Below, in pieces: positions 8,751 through 16,305 of a stretch of 44,585 nt of DNA. The first letter of the stretch is position 1, and every line of letters begins with the position of its first letter. Location of the stretch: contig JAZLGF010000040.1 in assembly GCA_045616165.1 (NCBI GenBank), positions 1 through 44,585 of the forward strand, read 5' to 3'. Origin of the DNA: RGIG5612 sp045616165. Its GTDB lineage: Bacteria > Bacillota > Clostridia > Lachnospirales > Lachnospiraceae. The notes under the pieces are model-generated. The model searched no databases and was not told where the DNA came from. It worked only from the letters and a program-made list of their open reading frames with translations. Made by a program: the position numbers and the translations under genes.

Positions 8751-8791
8751 CAAAGCAGTTAATATAAAAATACCGAAAGGAGACTAAAATT

Positions 8792-9166
8792 ATGACGATG
8801 AAATTTTACAAATGTAAACATTGCGGACAAATTATCGCGATGGTAGAGCCAACAGGCGTTCCAATTATTTGCTGTGGCGAGCCAATGGAAGAGATGCAGG
8901 CAAATACCGAAGACGCTTCAATTGAAAAACATGTTCCTGAATGGAAAGTAGAAAATGGCGACATTCATGTTGATGTAGGCACAGAAGCTCATCCAATGAC
9001 AGCCGACCACTATATCAAGTGGATTTTAGTCGAAACGGACCAAGGCAGCTACTTAAAGGTTCTTAAACCTGAGCATAAGCCTTTTGCATGCTTCACGCTC
9101 GGAAAGACTGAGAAGCCATGCTGCGTATACGACTACTGCAACATCCACGGACTTTGGAAGAGATAA
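8792..9166 (+). CDS. dfx: Desulfoferrodoxin (superoxide reductase)
   Basis: 124 residues, the full two-domain form. The N-terminal desulforedoxin-like FeS4 domain has Cys8, Cys11, Cys27 and Cys28 (CKHC and CC). The C-terminal domain has the ligands and residues of the superoxide-reducing Fe(His)4Cys centre: Glu45-Lys46-His47, His67 in AHPM, His73, Cys116 and His119 in CNIHGLWK. It reduces superoxide to hydrogen peroxide without releasing oxygen, which suits an obligate anaerobe. AAAGGAGA sits 9 bp before the first ATG; a second ATG two codons later is possible. It is co-directional with the ferritin gene and probably shares its transcript. Confidence 0.95.
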   Translation: MTMKFYKCKHCGQIIAMVEPTGVPIICCGEPMEEMQANTEDASIEKHVPEWKVENGDIHVDVGTEAHPMTADHYIKWILVETDQGSYLKVLKPEHKPFACFTLGKTEKPCCVYDYCNIHGLWKR

Positions 9167-9238
9167 CCTAGTTGTCTCGTAAAACTCCCCCAAAAGCTCC
9201 GACAACATAAAACAATTTCATAGATCCTCCCCTTAATA

Positions 9239-9281
9239 ATATGGAAGCGGCATTGCCGCTTCCATATGTGTTATAGTTTTT
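9239..9281 (+). terminator. Terminator between dfx and the convergent rfbC remnant
   Basis: A perfect 13-bp stem pairs ATATGGAAGCGGC (9239-9251) with GCCGCTTCCATAT (9255-9267) around a 3-nt loop. A run of six T lies 9 bases further on. It should end the ferritin/dfx transcript and, by symmetry, may also slow the convergent one. Confidence 0.75.
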
Positions 9282-9824
9282 TATTCAATTTGTCTTTTTC
9301 GCTTAGATTTAGTGGGGTGCCGTCGAGGAGATGGTCGCCTTCAACCTCCGGCCACTTAATATTTATTGTTGGATCGTTCCAAGCAATTCCGCCTTCATCA
9401 TTCGGATGATAAAAGTCCGTTACCTTGTAGCAAAACTCAGCTTCGTCGCTAAGAACTAAAAATCCATGTGCAAAGCCAGGACTTATATAGAACTGTTTTT
9501 TATTTTCTTCACTAAGTTCAACGCCAAAATACTGGCCGTATGTAGCGCTGCCTTCTCTAATATCAACAGCTACGTCGTATACTCTACCCTTAATAACTCT
9601 AACGAGTTTTCCCTGCGGATGATTTATCTGATAATGAAGTCCTCTTAGAACGCCTTTTGTTGACATGCTTTGGTTATCCTGAACAAATCCATATCAAGAC
9701 CTTCTGCCTTCATGTCATTAAAATTATATGTCTCCATAAAATATCCCCTGCTGTCGCCATGTACAGTAGGTTCAATAACATATAAACCTTCAATCGGCAC
9801 CTTTGTAACTTTAATCTGTCCCAT
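9271..9824 (-). pseudogene. rfbC: dTDP-4-dehydrorhamnose 3,5-epimerase, frameshifted
   Basis: The C-terminal 131 residues are intact in one frame (GVLRGLHYQ, SPGFAHGFLVLSD, YHPNDEGGIAW). The missing N-terminus is present in another frame from an ATG at 9824: it reads MGQIKVTKVP, then DSRGYFMETYNF, up to GLDMDLF. At about 9684-9685 one base is missing; restoring it gives the expected F-V-Q-D-N-Q-S. The protein would then be about 184 residues, normal for RfbC. The gene overlaps the rfbD remnant by 14 bp, so the two were an operon. It is probably a decayed gene, although a sequencing error could cause a single-base shift. The active enzyme epimerises dTDP-4-keto-6-deoxyglucose on the way to dTDP-rhamnose. 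Confidence 0.85.
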
Positions 9825-10581
9825 TCTTTTTTAATTCCTCTAAATATCTTTTTACTGCATCCTTCCAATCTGGAAGAAGCATAAATCCGTTTTCTACTAA
9901 TTTAGATTTATCCAACCTGCTATTAAATGGACGAACCGCTTTACTTAAACCATACTCAGCCGTTGTAACAGGAATAACCTTAACATTGCTGTAATCGAAA
10001 AGATTTAACTTTGTAGCCTGCTCGAAAATTTCTTTCGTAAAATCAAACCAGCTAATATATCCGCCTTCGTTCGTAGCATGATAATAACCATACTTTTCAG
10101 TTTCGTTTATATCAACGATAAGTCTAGCTAAATCGAACGTGTAAGTCGGTGTGCCAATCTGGTCACAAACAACCCTAACTTCATCATGCGACTTTCCAAC
10201 ACTCAGCATCGTCTTAATAAAATTCTTTCCGTTAGTTCCAAAAGCCCATGCGATTCTAATTATGAAATATGTATTCAATGTGTTTGCTACTGAAAGTTCG
10301 CCATCAAGTTTGCTTTGTCCGTAAACATTTATTGCGTTGACTTTTTCTTTATTTTCAGGCTCTTGTGTAGCGTCAACCGCCGTCCATGCAGCGCAGTGGA
10401 TAACTGCATCCGGCTTTATCTCATTAATGACTTTTGAAACCGCTTCTTCGTCAGTGATATCAAGGCTTATATAAGCTCCTTCTCCAATATCCTAACCAAC
10501 AGCTTCATAGCCTCTATTATTTAATTCATTAACTACGTCATGACCTAATTGGCCATTAACGCCAGTAACAAAAACTTTCAT
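9811..10581 (-). pseudogene. rfbD: dTDP-4-dehydrorhamnose reductase, stop codon and internal deletion
   Basis: The reading frame starts at the ATG at 10581 (MKVFVTGVNGQLGHDVVNEL, an SDR glycine motif) and is broken by an in-frame TAG at 10492-10494. It continues in the same frame (PDAVIHCAAWTAVDA, typical of RfbD) to KVNAINV and then jumps to YGQSKLDGE. About 45-50 residues expected between these, including the STDYVFDG active-site segment, are missing without a change of frame. The rest (FIIRIAWAFGTNGKNF to the end) is normal. Two independent lesions, together with the broken rfbC, show real decay rather than a read error. RfbD would reduce dTDP-4-keto-rhamnose to dTDP-rhamnose. Confidence 0.88.
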
Positions 10582-11028
10582 AAGCATCAAATCAATCTTT
10601 TTAGTCAACTTTTTTAGTTTACTTTATTGTATCACATTTCGAGTTATAATCTATCAACTTTGTGTGTAATATACATTAAAAACGATTTTTACTTATATTC
10701 GGATGGGAAGTCCGGGTTTTTAAATTTTAAAATTGTTTTTAGGGGTTTTAAAGCCGAAATTTGGATTACATATAAATGCAGAGCATATGAATTATTCAAA
10801 ACCACCATTTTCGTGAGTTCAGGAAAATGGTATTCTACGTTTTGCTGTTGTCAGCAAAACGATATTTTGCACTTTATTTTTCTTTTATTTTTGCTACCGC
10901 ATCAACAAACTCTTCCTCCACCGTGGTTAAAACATATTGCGTTTCATTCTGATTTTTGGGCAAATCATTTTTGTGATATATCATCAGTATATTGAACATT
11001 AAATAATTGTTCTGAATTCGGTAGTAAA
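10582..11028. other. Gene-free stretch with a core repeat and two hairpins
   Basis: I find no credible gene between the rfbD remnant and the Panacea gene; a 122-codon open frame on the plus strand runs through the repeat and has no ribosome binding site. The stretch holds core repeat copy 1 and two perfect hairpins: ACCATTTTC/GAAAATGGT (10804-10812 with 10823-10831) and CGTTTTGCTG/CAGCAAAACG (10838-10847 with 10852-10861). Confidence 0.6.
10698..10758 (+). repeat. Core repeat, copy 1
   Basis: A 61-bp element starting TTCGGATGGGAAGTCCGGG, with a central palindrome AATTTTAAAATT, a TTTTTAGGGG segment and the end TTTAAAGCCGAA. The ends TTCGG and CCGAA are inverted repeats. This copy matches the window consensus almost perfectly. 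It lies 3' of the Panacea gene. Confidence 0.85.
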
Positions 11029-11697
11029 TTAGTAAACATGCTCCGGGTCTTCCTGTAAAATCAATTCATACGGTATAATTTCATTTGGTCTGCAAGCCTT
11101 CCACGGCTTTTGCTGATGTGTAAAATGAACTATGGTTTGCGTGTTGTCTTTAGCCCATTTTTCACAAATTTCATCCATTTCCTTTTTTTCCAAATCAGAC
11201 AAAAGGTCTAAATCGTTCAAGTCTAACCTTGTTGATAGCGAAATCATTTGCGCGCCCATCGAAAGCACATCTATATTTATCTCGCCATTATCAAACATTT
11301 CATCCGTCATTTCCAAAAACGGATCTGCTAGCGGCCCATATTCTTTGCATTTATACATAACGCCACTCATAGATTCCAAATTATCATAAAAATGCCTAAA
11401 GTCTGAAAGGTACAAAAGCTTTGCAAGCTTTGTTTTTGGAAGACCATCAGTAAATTTCGATACTATATAAAAATACATTTGCTTAAACTTTTCAGTGTTT
11501 TGAATCTCATAGTAGAATTCAGAAACTTGTACTCCAAATATATTTGCCAACTGTTCTAGCTGTGAAGTTGTAACTTGACCACCTTCTTTTTCCATATTCA
11601 TATAAGTTTGTCTGCTTACGCCAAGCTTGTTAGCAACATCATTTTGCGAATACCCATTAAGTTTTCTTAATTTGCATATGTTATTATTTACGTTCAT
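11029..11697 (-). CDS. HTH-Panacea (SocA-like/DUF4065) antitoxin-type protein
   Basis: 222 residues. Residues about 5-62 are a Cro/C1-type helix-turn-helix (LRKLNGYSQNDVANKLGVSR, then QTYMNMEKEGG). Residues about 75-215 match the Panacea (SocA/GepA, DUF4065) fold, with the signature LPKTKLAKLLYLSDFRHF and YGPLADPF. Panacea proteins are antitoxins that neutralise many unrelated toxins, and HTH fusions of them repress their own operon. Here no toxin gene is found on either side: downstream is the repeat-bearing spacer and upstream a terminator. It may be an orphan antitoxin or anti-defence protein. Inverted GTTAAA repeats at its promoter suggest autoregulation. Confidence 0.85.
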   Translation of the reverse strand: MNVNNNICKLRKLNGYSQNDVANKLGVSRQTYMNMEKEGGQVTTSQLEQLANIFGVQVSEFYYEIQNTEKFKQMYFYIVSKFTDGLPKTKLAKLLYLSDFRHFYDNLESMSGVMYKCKEYGPLADPFLEMTDEMFDNGEINIDVLSMGAQMISLSTRLDLNDLDLLSDLEKKEMDEICEKWAKDNTQTIVHFTHQQKPWKACRPNEIIPYELILQEDPEHVY

Positions 11698-11711
11698 CTT
11701 TTATCTCCGTT

Positions 11712-11741
11712 GTTAAATATTTTTAACTCTCTGTGTTAAAA
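11712..11741 (-). promoter_or_regulatory. Inverted GTTAAA repeats upstream of the Panacea gene
   Basis: Three GTTAAA half-sites: GTTAAA/TTTAAC at 11712-11717 and 11722-11727, and TTTTAAC/GTTAAAA at 11721-11727 and 11735-11741. On the minus strand a TTGTAA (-35-like) stands just upstream of them. The arrangement suits an autorepressor site for the HTH domain of the downstream gene. Confidence 0.5.
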
Positions 11742-11782
11742 TATTACAACTTTTATTAATCGGTGTCAATATTTCCCAATAA

Positions 11783-11833
11783 AAAATGGGCGTAATTTTC
11801 AAGTTTAATTTGAAATTTACGCCCATTATATTT
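11783..11833. terminator. Bidirectional terminator after the lipoprotein gene
   Basis: Arms around AATGGGCGTAATTTTCAA and TTGAAATTTACGCCCATT form a long stem. It is flanked by AAAAAA on the left and ATATTTTTT on the right, so both directions end in a T-run. It separates the lipoprotein gene from the Panacea gene. A related structure is found at 23629-23656. Confidence 0.75.
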
Positions 11834-11864
11834 TTTATGTCTCACATGGATTCAATCGGAGAAG

Positions 11865-11925
11865 TTCGGCTGGGAAGCCCGGGTTTTTGAATTTTAAAAT
11901 TGTTTTTAAGGGTTTTAAAGCCGAA
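11865..11925 (+). repeat. Core repeat, copy 2
   Basis: 61 bp, TTCGGCTGGGAAGCCCGGG to TTTTAAAGCCGAA. Against the consensus, positions 6 and 14 are both C, which makes a GGC/GCC stem around the loop TGGGAA. It lies 75 bp 3' of the lipoprotein gene. Confidence 0.85.
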
Positions 11926-11999
11926 TTATAGTTCTTTGCTTAGATTCTAGTCATGTTCCGCCAGAAATTTACATAGTGGACCTAATAATGTCTCGACTT

Positions 12000-12449
12000 T
12001 TATTCTTCAATATCTTCAGGTATATCATTAATAAAACTAATTGATTTTCCGTTATTAGTAAGAATAATTCCTTCAGGAGTTTTTTCGTATGTTAGTTCAA
12101 GATATTCGCCAGAATCTTTCCATTGTCCCGAAGGTAGTTGATCATAAAGGTCAGGATCAATTTTAATCTTAATGTTCTTATCATCAATTAATACGATTTC
12201 ACCTTCAACGCCAGGGTTTCCGGCCTCATTATCGTATATCGATAAATGATTTCCATATTCATGGTGATTCATTAATATTGATAAATGCCACCAGCTTCCA
12301 ATATAGTCATCCGGGTCATCAACCTCAACCGCTTGATATTCACCCATCGCAAGAGTTAATGCTTCTTTATCGATATCTTTTGAACCACAAGCAAAAATAA
12401 TTAATGTAGTTAACAATAAAAGAAATATTAATGCAAAACGTCTCTTCAT
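12000..12449 (-). CDS. Small hypothetical lipoprotein
   Basis: 149 residues with a lipoprotein signal peptide: MKRR, a hydrophobic stretch, and the lipobox IFAC with the lipid-bearing cysteine at about residue 21. The mature part is acidic, with short beta-like segments (GEIVLIDDKNIKIKID, LELTYEKTPEGIILTNNGKS), so a small beta-rich domain on the outer face of the membrane is likely. I do not recognise the family. The gene stands alone between two core repeats (copies 2 and 3) and is closed by the terminator at 11783-11833. Confidence 0.75.
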   Translation of the reverse strand: MKRRFALIFLLLLTTLIIFACGSKDIDKEALTLAMGEYQAVEVDDPDDYIGSWWHLSILMNHHEYGNHLSIYDNEAGNPGVEGEIVLIDDKNIKIKIDPDLYDQLPSGQWKDSGEYLELTYEKTPEGIILTNNGKSISFINDIPEDIEE

Positions 12450-12557
12450 ATCAGCCTCTTTCTAATTTATTAAAATCTATTTTAAATCATTTTAACATAT
12501 AAATAGTATTTGTAAGAGTTTTGTTTTCATGTACCGTTGGGTTCTAAATTAGAGGAG

Positions 12558-12618
12558 TTCGACTGGGAAGTCCGAGTTTATTAATTTTAAAATTGTTTTT
12601 AGGGGTTTTAAAACCGAA
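12558..12618 (+). repeat. Core repeat, copy 3
   Basis: 61 bp, TTCGACTGGGAAGTCCGAG to TTTAAAACCGAA. Compared with copy 2, positions 5 and 14 change together (G-C pair to A-T pair) in the stem around TGGGAA. The rest of the spacer 12450-12825 holds no gene. It has a perfect 11-bp hairpin CAACCATTTTG (12709-12719) with CAAAATGGTTG (12730-12740), whose loop resembles the reverse complement of the one at 10813-10822. Confidence 0.8.
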
Positions 12619-12825
12619 TTTTGAATTAAGAAAGTGGACCGTTTTTCGATCAGAAAAATGGACCAATTTTCAGTTAGCAAATACATTTTGGTGGTGTGTG
12701 GAAGAATACAACCATTTTGCTGACCTCAACAAAATGGTTGCTTGAACTAATTTCATTATTTATCCAAAATCAAGTCAGTTTATGACGAGATAAGTAATAA
12801 ATACTTTAGCTGAACAATTATCCGT

Positions 12826-13791
12826 TTATAATAGTTTTGTTAAATTTGTCCAATTTGATCCAAATCCCATTGCCAACATAATTTTATTTGATGATATGGT
12901 TTTTAACTGTTTTTGAAGTTTATTAAACAAATTGCGCATCGAAGATATGAAATCCCTTAAATCAGTTTTGCTTAACAATAACGCAAACATTATTGCTAAT
13001 GCATATGCATCATTTGTTCCATATGTGTACGAACCATCGGTTGCTCTTACAATTCCCAACAAATTGAAATTCCTAATTCCCCGTGTATGAATGCTTTCGC
13101 GAAATTTTATATCAAAAAATCGTTCATCATGAGCACATTTATTTCTTGCCAATGCTAACATATGCATAAATTTTCCGAATTCATTTGGTTGTAAATTAAA
13201 TTGTCTTGCCACTGTCGTTTTATCTACCGACTTCATATTCTTATAAAAATTTTCAATTTTACCAAACGTTAATACATTTACAAGAACCCAAAGTGGTATA
13301 TACCCATGTTCTGTCATATAATGAGTTACAACTTGATGATGCTTGCTCATTTGACGTGCTATTTCTTGTTGAATATCCCCAATTAACTTAATTGCACTTG
13401 ATATTTTCTGTTCATTACTATTATCAAAATTTTCAATTTTTAAATAATTATCATGCCCATATTTTTTTGAAAACTCATGAGCGATTACAGTTTTAAACGT
13501 GTTTTCTATTTTTAATAAGTATTTAAGATAAATATTTCTCAATTCCCTATCAAAATTATGCAAGGCATATACTTCATCAAATGTTGTTCCTTTTTTATAT
13601 ACTTCATCTGTTGTAGCAGTAGCCCGCAAGTCCAAGAAAAAATCCTTATAACCATTTATAACATTATAATAATTTTCACGTTCTAATATGCGCATCACTC
13701 TCGAGCCTTGAGATCCTTTTCCAATAACCATTCCTCTAGAACGTAAAATATTGATTTGCTGACGATATGATTTAAATACTTTTTCTGACAT
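12826..13791 (-). CDS. AbiF/AbiD-family (Abi_2) abortive-infection protein with HEPN motif
   Basis: Start chosen at 13791, giving 321 residues, because GGAGG lies 4 bp before this ATG; the open frame reaches further up only through an RNA gene and promoter. The Abi_2 pattern is clear: YRQQINILRSRGM near the start, NYYNVINGYKDFF, then the helical core. Arg216 and His221 in ALARNKCAHDERFF form the R-x4-H motif of HEPN ribonucleases. AbiF/AbiD proteins stop phage growth by killing or arresting the infected cell and are related to the HEPN nucleases of Cas13. A promoter and a short terminated RNA lie directly upstream, the known arrangement of abiF RNAs. The RNA probably restrains the toxin. Family call firm, mechanism inferred. 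Confidence 0.92.
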   Translation of the reverse strand: MSEKVFKSYRQQINILRSRGMVIGKGSQGSRVMRILERENYYNVINGYKDFFLDLRATATTDEVYKKGTTFDEVYALHNFDRELRNIYLKYLLKIENTFKTVIAHEFSKKYGHDNYLKIENFDNSNEQKISSAIKLIGDIQQEIARQMSKHHQVVTHYMTEHGYIPLWVLVNVLTFGKIENFYKNMKSVDKTTVARQFNLQPNEFGKFMHMLALARNKCAHDERFFDIKFRESIHTRGIRNFNLLGIVRATDGSYTYGTNDAYALAIMFALLLSKTDLRDFISSMRNLFNKLQKQLKTISSNKIMLAMGFGSNWTNLTKLL

Positions 13792-13805
13792 ATTTCCTCC
13801 ATAAA

Positions 13806-13866
13806 AGCAAAAAAAGCCCTCGGGCCCGAGGGACACCGAAGGACAAACTGGCGAATTCATATGTGC
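13806..13866 (-). ncRNA. Likely abiF-type small RNA (about 60 nt) with its own terminator
   Basis: A near-consensus promoter should start a transcript at about 13866. After some 35 nt comes the perfect palindrome CCCTCGGGCCCGAGGG (13817-13832), followed on the minus strand by C and seven T (13815-13809), a classical terminator. It ends about 15 nt before the Abi gene's start codon. A second segment, CCTTCGG, about 6 nt upstream could compete for the 3' arm CCGAGGG and so form an alternative fold or pseudoknot. Conserved structured RNAs upstream of abiF-like genes are described as the abiF RNA motif. I could not compare with that model here. Confidence 0.72.
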
Positions 13867-13898
13867 AATTATTGTAGCACAATAGCACATATTGTCAA
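13859..13898 (-). promoter_or_regulatory. Promoter of the abiF RNA/gene with overlapping palindrome
   Basis: On the minus strand, -35 TTGACA (13898-13893) and -10 TACAAT (13876-13871) with a 16-bp spacer. Perfect arms ATATGTGC (13859-13866) and GCACATAT (13885-13892) enclose the -10 box, and a smaller palindrome ATTGT-GCT-ACAAT sits inside. The nested symmetry suggests a repressor site. Confidence 0.75.
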
Positions 13899-14022
13899 TA
13901 GCGAGTTACATCAAATTCCCTTCACTATTATAAGCAAAACTAACTTATTCATACTAATATATTATCAGAAATCTTTTAATTTTTCAATATTTTTATGCAT
14001 ATGGTAGCGCAAAAGAATCAGT

Positions 14023-14079
14023 CAAAACCAACATTTAACTCCGCCATAAAACAACATTTTAATATTGACGTTTACAATT
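14023..14079 (+). repeat. Second repeat family (S), copy 1
   Basis: A segment of about 57 bp, with AAAACCAACATTTAACTCC and TTAATATTGACGTTTACAAT, nearly identical to 24160-24216 (about three mismatches). It overlaps the last bases of the downstream-reading gene at 14072. Same orientation as the core repeats. Confidence 0.85.
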
Positions 14080-15178
14080 TTTCTTTATATATTTCTTTTT
14101 TTATTTTATTAACCATATATAATCCAGAAAGAGTTAAAACATATACTTCTTGTTGTGACATAGTATAATCTAATGTTATTATGCCATTAAAAAATTCATT
14201 TATTGTTTCAATAGTTAATTCAAATCGATTACACATTGTATTTGACCACACCGAGTCTGATAGCTTTGAAAAAACATAGAGAATTTTATTTGGAATATCG
14301 ACATCAATTTGATGTTCCAAATCTTCTAATTCCATATTTTGTAATTTGTTTTTAATTTCGTTAAGTTCGTCCCTTAACACACTTTTATATAAAGACGTTG
14401 TAACAATATTCTCTTCGTATGGCGATAATTTTGTTTCAAACACTATTTTCATTTTTTTAAGTTCATAGTCATAATAATCATTATCGAATCGCTTTTTATT
14501 TTCTTCAATAAGATTGTTGATGTTATCAAGATTATTAAATTTATCATCAATTAGAATATTTCGAAAAGAATTCATGTAATCATTAATTATTAAATCAATT
14601 TTCTCCATAATGACATTTAAATATTGATATCTTTTTTTTGCAAACTCATATAATTCATTAAAATTTATATCAAAAAATCTTGGTTCCTTTTCTGGATTAT
14701 TACTATAAAGCACCACTGAAAAATCCCCTGCGGAAAATGTTCCTCCGGACCAACTTGCAAACCACCTCTCATTATCCTCATCATCTGGAAATACTTGTTT
14801 TAAATTAATTGGATGGGCTGCAAAGCATGCTCTTATTGTCATAAAATAATCATTATCTGAAATATGCTTATTAAATACTGAAAAATCATCTTTCATTGGA
14901 ATTTTATCAGTATTAAAGAATACTCTATGCAACTGTTGAATCGCTTCCCACAAGTTTGATATGCATGAAATAAATGTAATCATCCTTATACTAGCTTGAT
15001 TATTATTACCTCTTGAAAGTTTAGATGTATCTATTCCTTCAAGCGAAACTTCAATCCAGTCCATTGCTGAACAAATAATACTCCATTTATTCTTTTCTGA
15101 TTTATTTCTATAAATATGAAGTATTAAACCTTTATCATTTATCTTTTTATTAAATATTTTTAATAATTCTAAGTCCAT
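14072..15178 (-). CDS. Hypothetical protein, possible HEPN-like motif
   Basis: 368 residues, soluble, mostly helical. I do not recognise the family with confidence. Residues 60-125 look like a helical bundle, and MTIRACFAAHPINL carries Arg116 and His122, an R-x5-H spacing allowed for HEPN ribonucleases. A long helical, partly coiled segment (about 170-300) follows. The gene lies directly behind the AbiF locus in an island of defence genes. It is followed upstream by a small tail-anchored protein. A defence role is plausible but unproven; the HEPN reading rests on one motif. Confidence 0.6.
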   Translation of the reverse strand: MDLELLKIFNKKINDKGLILHIYRNKSEKNKWSIICSAMDWIEVSLEGIDTSKLSRGNNNQASIRMITFISCISNLWEAIQQLHRVFFNTDKIPMKDDFSVFNKHISDNDYFMTIRACFAAHPINLKQVFPDDEDNERWFASWSGGTFSAGDFSVVLYSNNPEKEPRFFDINFNELYEFAKKRYQYLNVIMEKIDLIINDYMNSFRNILIDDKFNNLDNINNLIEENKKRFDNDYYDYELKKMKIVFETKLSPYEENIVTTSLYKSVLRDELNEIKNKLQNMELEDLEHQIDVDIPNKILYVFSKLSDSVWSNTMCNRFELTIETINEFFNGIITLDYTMSQQEVYVLTLSGLYMVNKIKKEIYKEKL

Positions 15179-15203
15179 TATATCTGTTTACAACTATAAA
15201 TAA

Positions 15204-15356
15204 TCAATGCATTCCCTTCAACAAACAAATTCTAAAGGCATTAAAGAAAACTCGCCATCTGCCATAATTGTTACATGTCGCCATATGTCTTTTCCAACCG
15301 ATATCCATCCATGTTACATATAAACTCATTATTTTTTTACTAATCATTTTGTTCAT
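15204..15356 (-). CDS. Small basic protein, translationally coupled (50 aa)
   Basis: An open frame of 50 codons whose ATG overlaps the stop of the preceding gene as TAATG, the usual geometry for coupled translation. The product is rich in Trp, Arg, Lys and Cys (TWMDIGWKRHM, YGRWRVFFNAFRICLLKGMH). No known domain is recognised. It fills the gap between the tail-anchored protein and the hypothetical protein at 14072. It could be real or a chance frame. Confidence 0.4.
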   Translation of the reverse strand: MNKMISKKIMSLYVTWMDIGWKRHMATCNNYGRWRVFFNAFRICLLKGMH

Positions 15357-15673
15357 TAAATCAAAATTCCCAAAACAATCCCAGCAATTCCAATAGCTGT
15401 TCCTATCCCCAAAGACCACCAAGCAAATTTTTTGTTGTCTTTTGCTTCTTTTTCATTGTTTTGTGCAGCTAAATCAGCTGTTTTATATAATTCATTGAGC
15501 AGTTGATTGTTCTCCATTAATTTAATATTTTGTGTTTTGTTTGCCGAAGCAGTTTGAAACAATGCTTCATCTTTCATTGCATTGTATTCCGCATTCTTCT
15601 TCTCAGCTTCTTCTATTCTCGCTAAAGTTTCAGCACTATTTATCTCATTATTTGGAATACTATGGCAATTCAT
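15356..15673 (-). CDS. Small tail-anchored protein with coiled coil
   Basis: 105 residues from the ATG at 15673. An ATG two codons earlier (15679) lies only 3 bp behind GGAGG, whereas 15673 has 9 bp and is preferred. Residues about 15-80 are charged and helical (ARIEEAEKKNAEYNAMKDEA, then NNQLLNELYKTADLAAQNNE). A C-terminal membrane helix (WWSLGIGTAIGIAGIVLGILI region) ends the chain, so the helical part faces the cytoplasm. Function unknown. It probably forms an operon with the 50-residue protein and the hypothetical protein downstream. Confidence 0.65.
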   Translation of the reverse strand: MNCHSIPNNEINSAETLARIEEAEKKNAEYNAMKDEALFQTASANKTQNIKLMENNQLLNELYKTADLAAQNNEKEAKDNKKFAWWSLGIGTAIGIAGIVLGILI

Positions 15674-15679
15674 TATCAT

Positions 15680-16305
15680 CCACCTCCTAATTCATGGGTA
15701 CATATTGATTATTCAAACCTAATTGCCTCTTTATATATACCTATTTCAACTGTTTTATCTGGAGTTAATTTTTCAAAATGCATATTTTTTCTCTTTTCAT
15801 TAGTTATTTTTTATTCATAAATTCTATTATAAATTTTATTCTATCATAGTATTTGCGAAAAGTCGAACACGTGTTTGCTGTTTGCAAAAATTATGTTTAT
15901 CATTTTCATCTCATCCTCAAATATAACTAAAAATCGGTGTATATTTTGCTCTATGTTATTAATACTATTAGTATATTGTCATCTCACATCCATACCAATC
16001 CAAATTAAAAATGATTATTTTTTGACATTCAAACCAACGACGATAGTATTTTTCATGTCTCGTTGGCTTGGGGTCAGAAAAAATCGGATGGGAAGTCCGG
16101 GTTTTTAAATTTTAAAATTGTTTTTAGGGGTTTTAAAGCCGAAATTAAGAATTAAAGCAAGTGCATCTGCTTAGCGATACCTTGATATTACGTGGTTACG
16201 CGTTCGCAAATAACTGCAAGTGAGGGAGTCAAATTAGCTTATGACGATATAAGTAACAAATATTTTGGCTAAAAAATCTATAATGCTCATTTTTGTTCCT
16301 AATTA
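15680..16305. other. Gene-free stretch of about 0.6 kb
   Basis: It holds the upstream region of the tail-anchored protein, core repeat copy 4 with its upstream module (CATGTCTCGTTGGC at 16054) and downstream module (CTTGATATTACGTGG near 16182). I see no gene; a 77-codon plus-strand frame at 15875 overlaps the repeat and lacks a ribosome binding site. Confidence 0.6.
16084..16143 (+). repeat. Core repeat, copy 4
   Basis: Matches copy 1 base for base through nearly all 60 positions (TCGGATGGGAAGTCCGGG to TTTTAAAGCCGAA). It lies 163 bp 3' of the membrane-GNAT gene. Confidence 0.9.

Noticed and set aside
10627..10995. 122-codon open frame on the plus strand
   Set aside because: It runs through core repeat copy 1 and two hairpins and has no ribosome binding site or recognisable domain.
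13792..13890. Longer N-terminus for the AbiF protein
   Set aside because: These codons coincide with the small RNA, its terminator and the promoter; GGAGG and the conserved N-terminus place the start at 13791.
15875..16108. 77-codon open frame on the plus strand
   Set aside because: It overlaps core repeat copy 4, is AT-driven and has no ribosome binding site.
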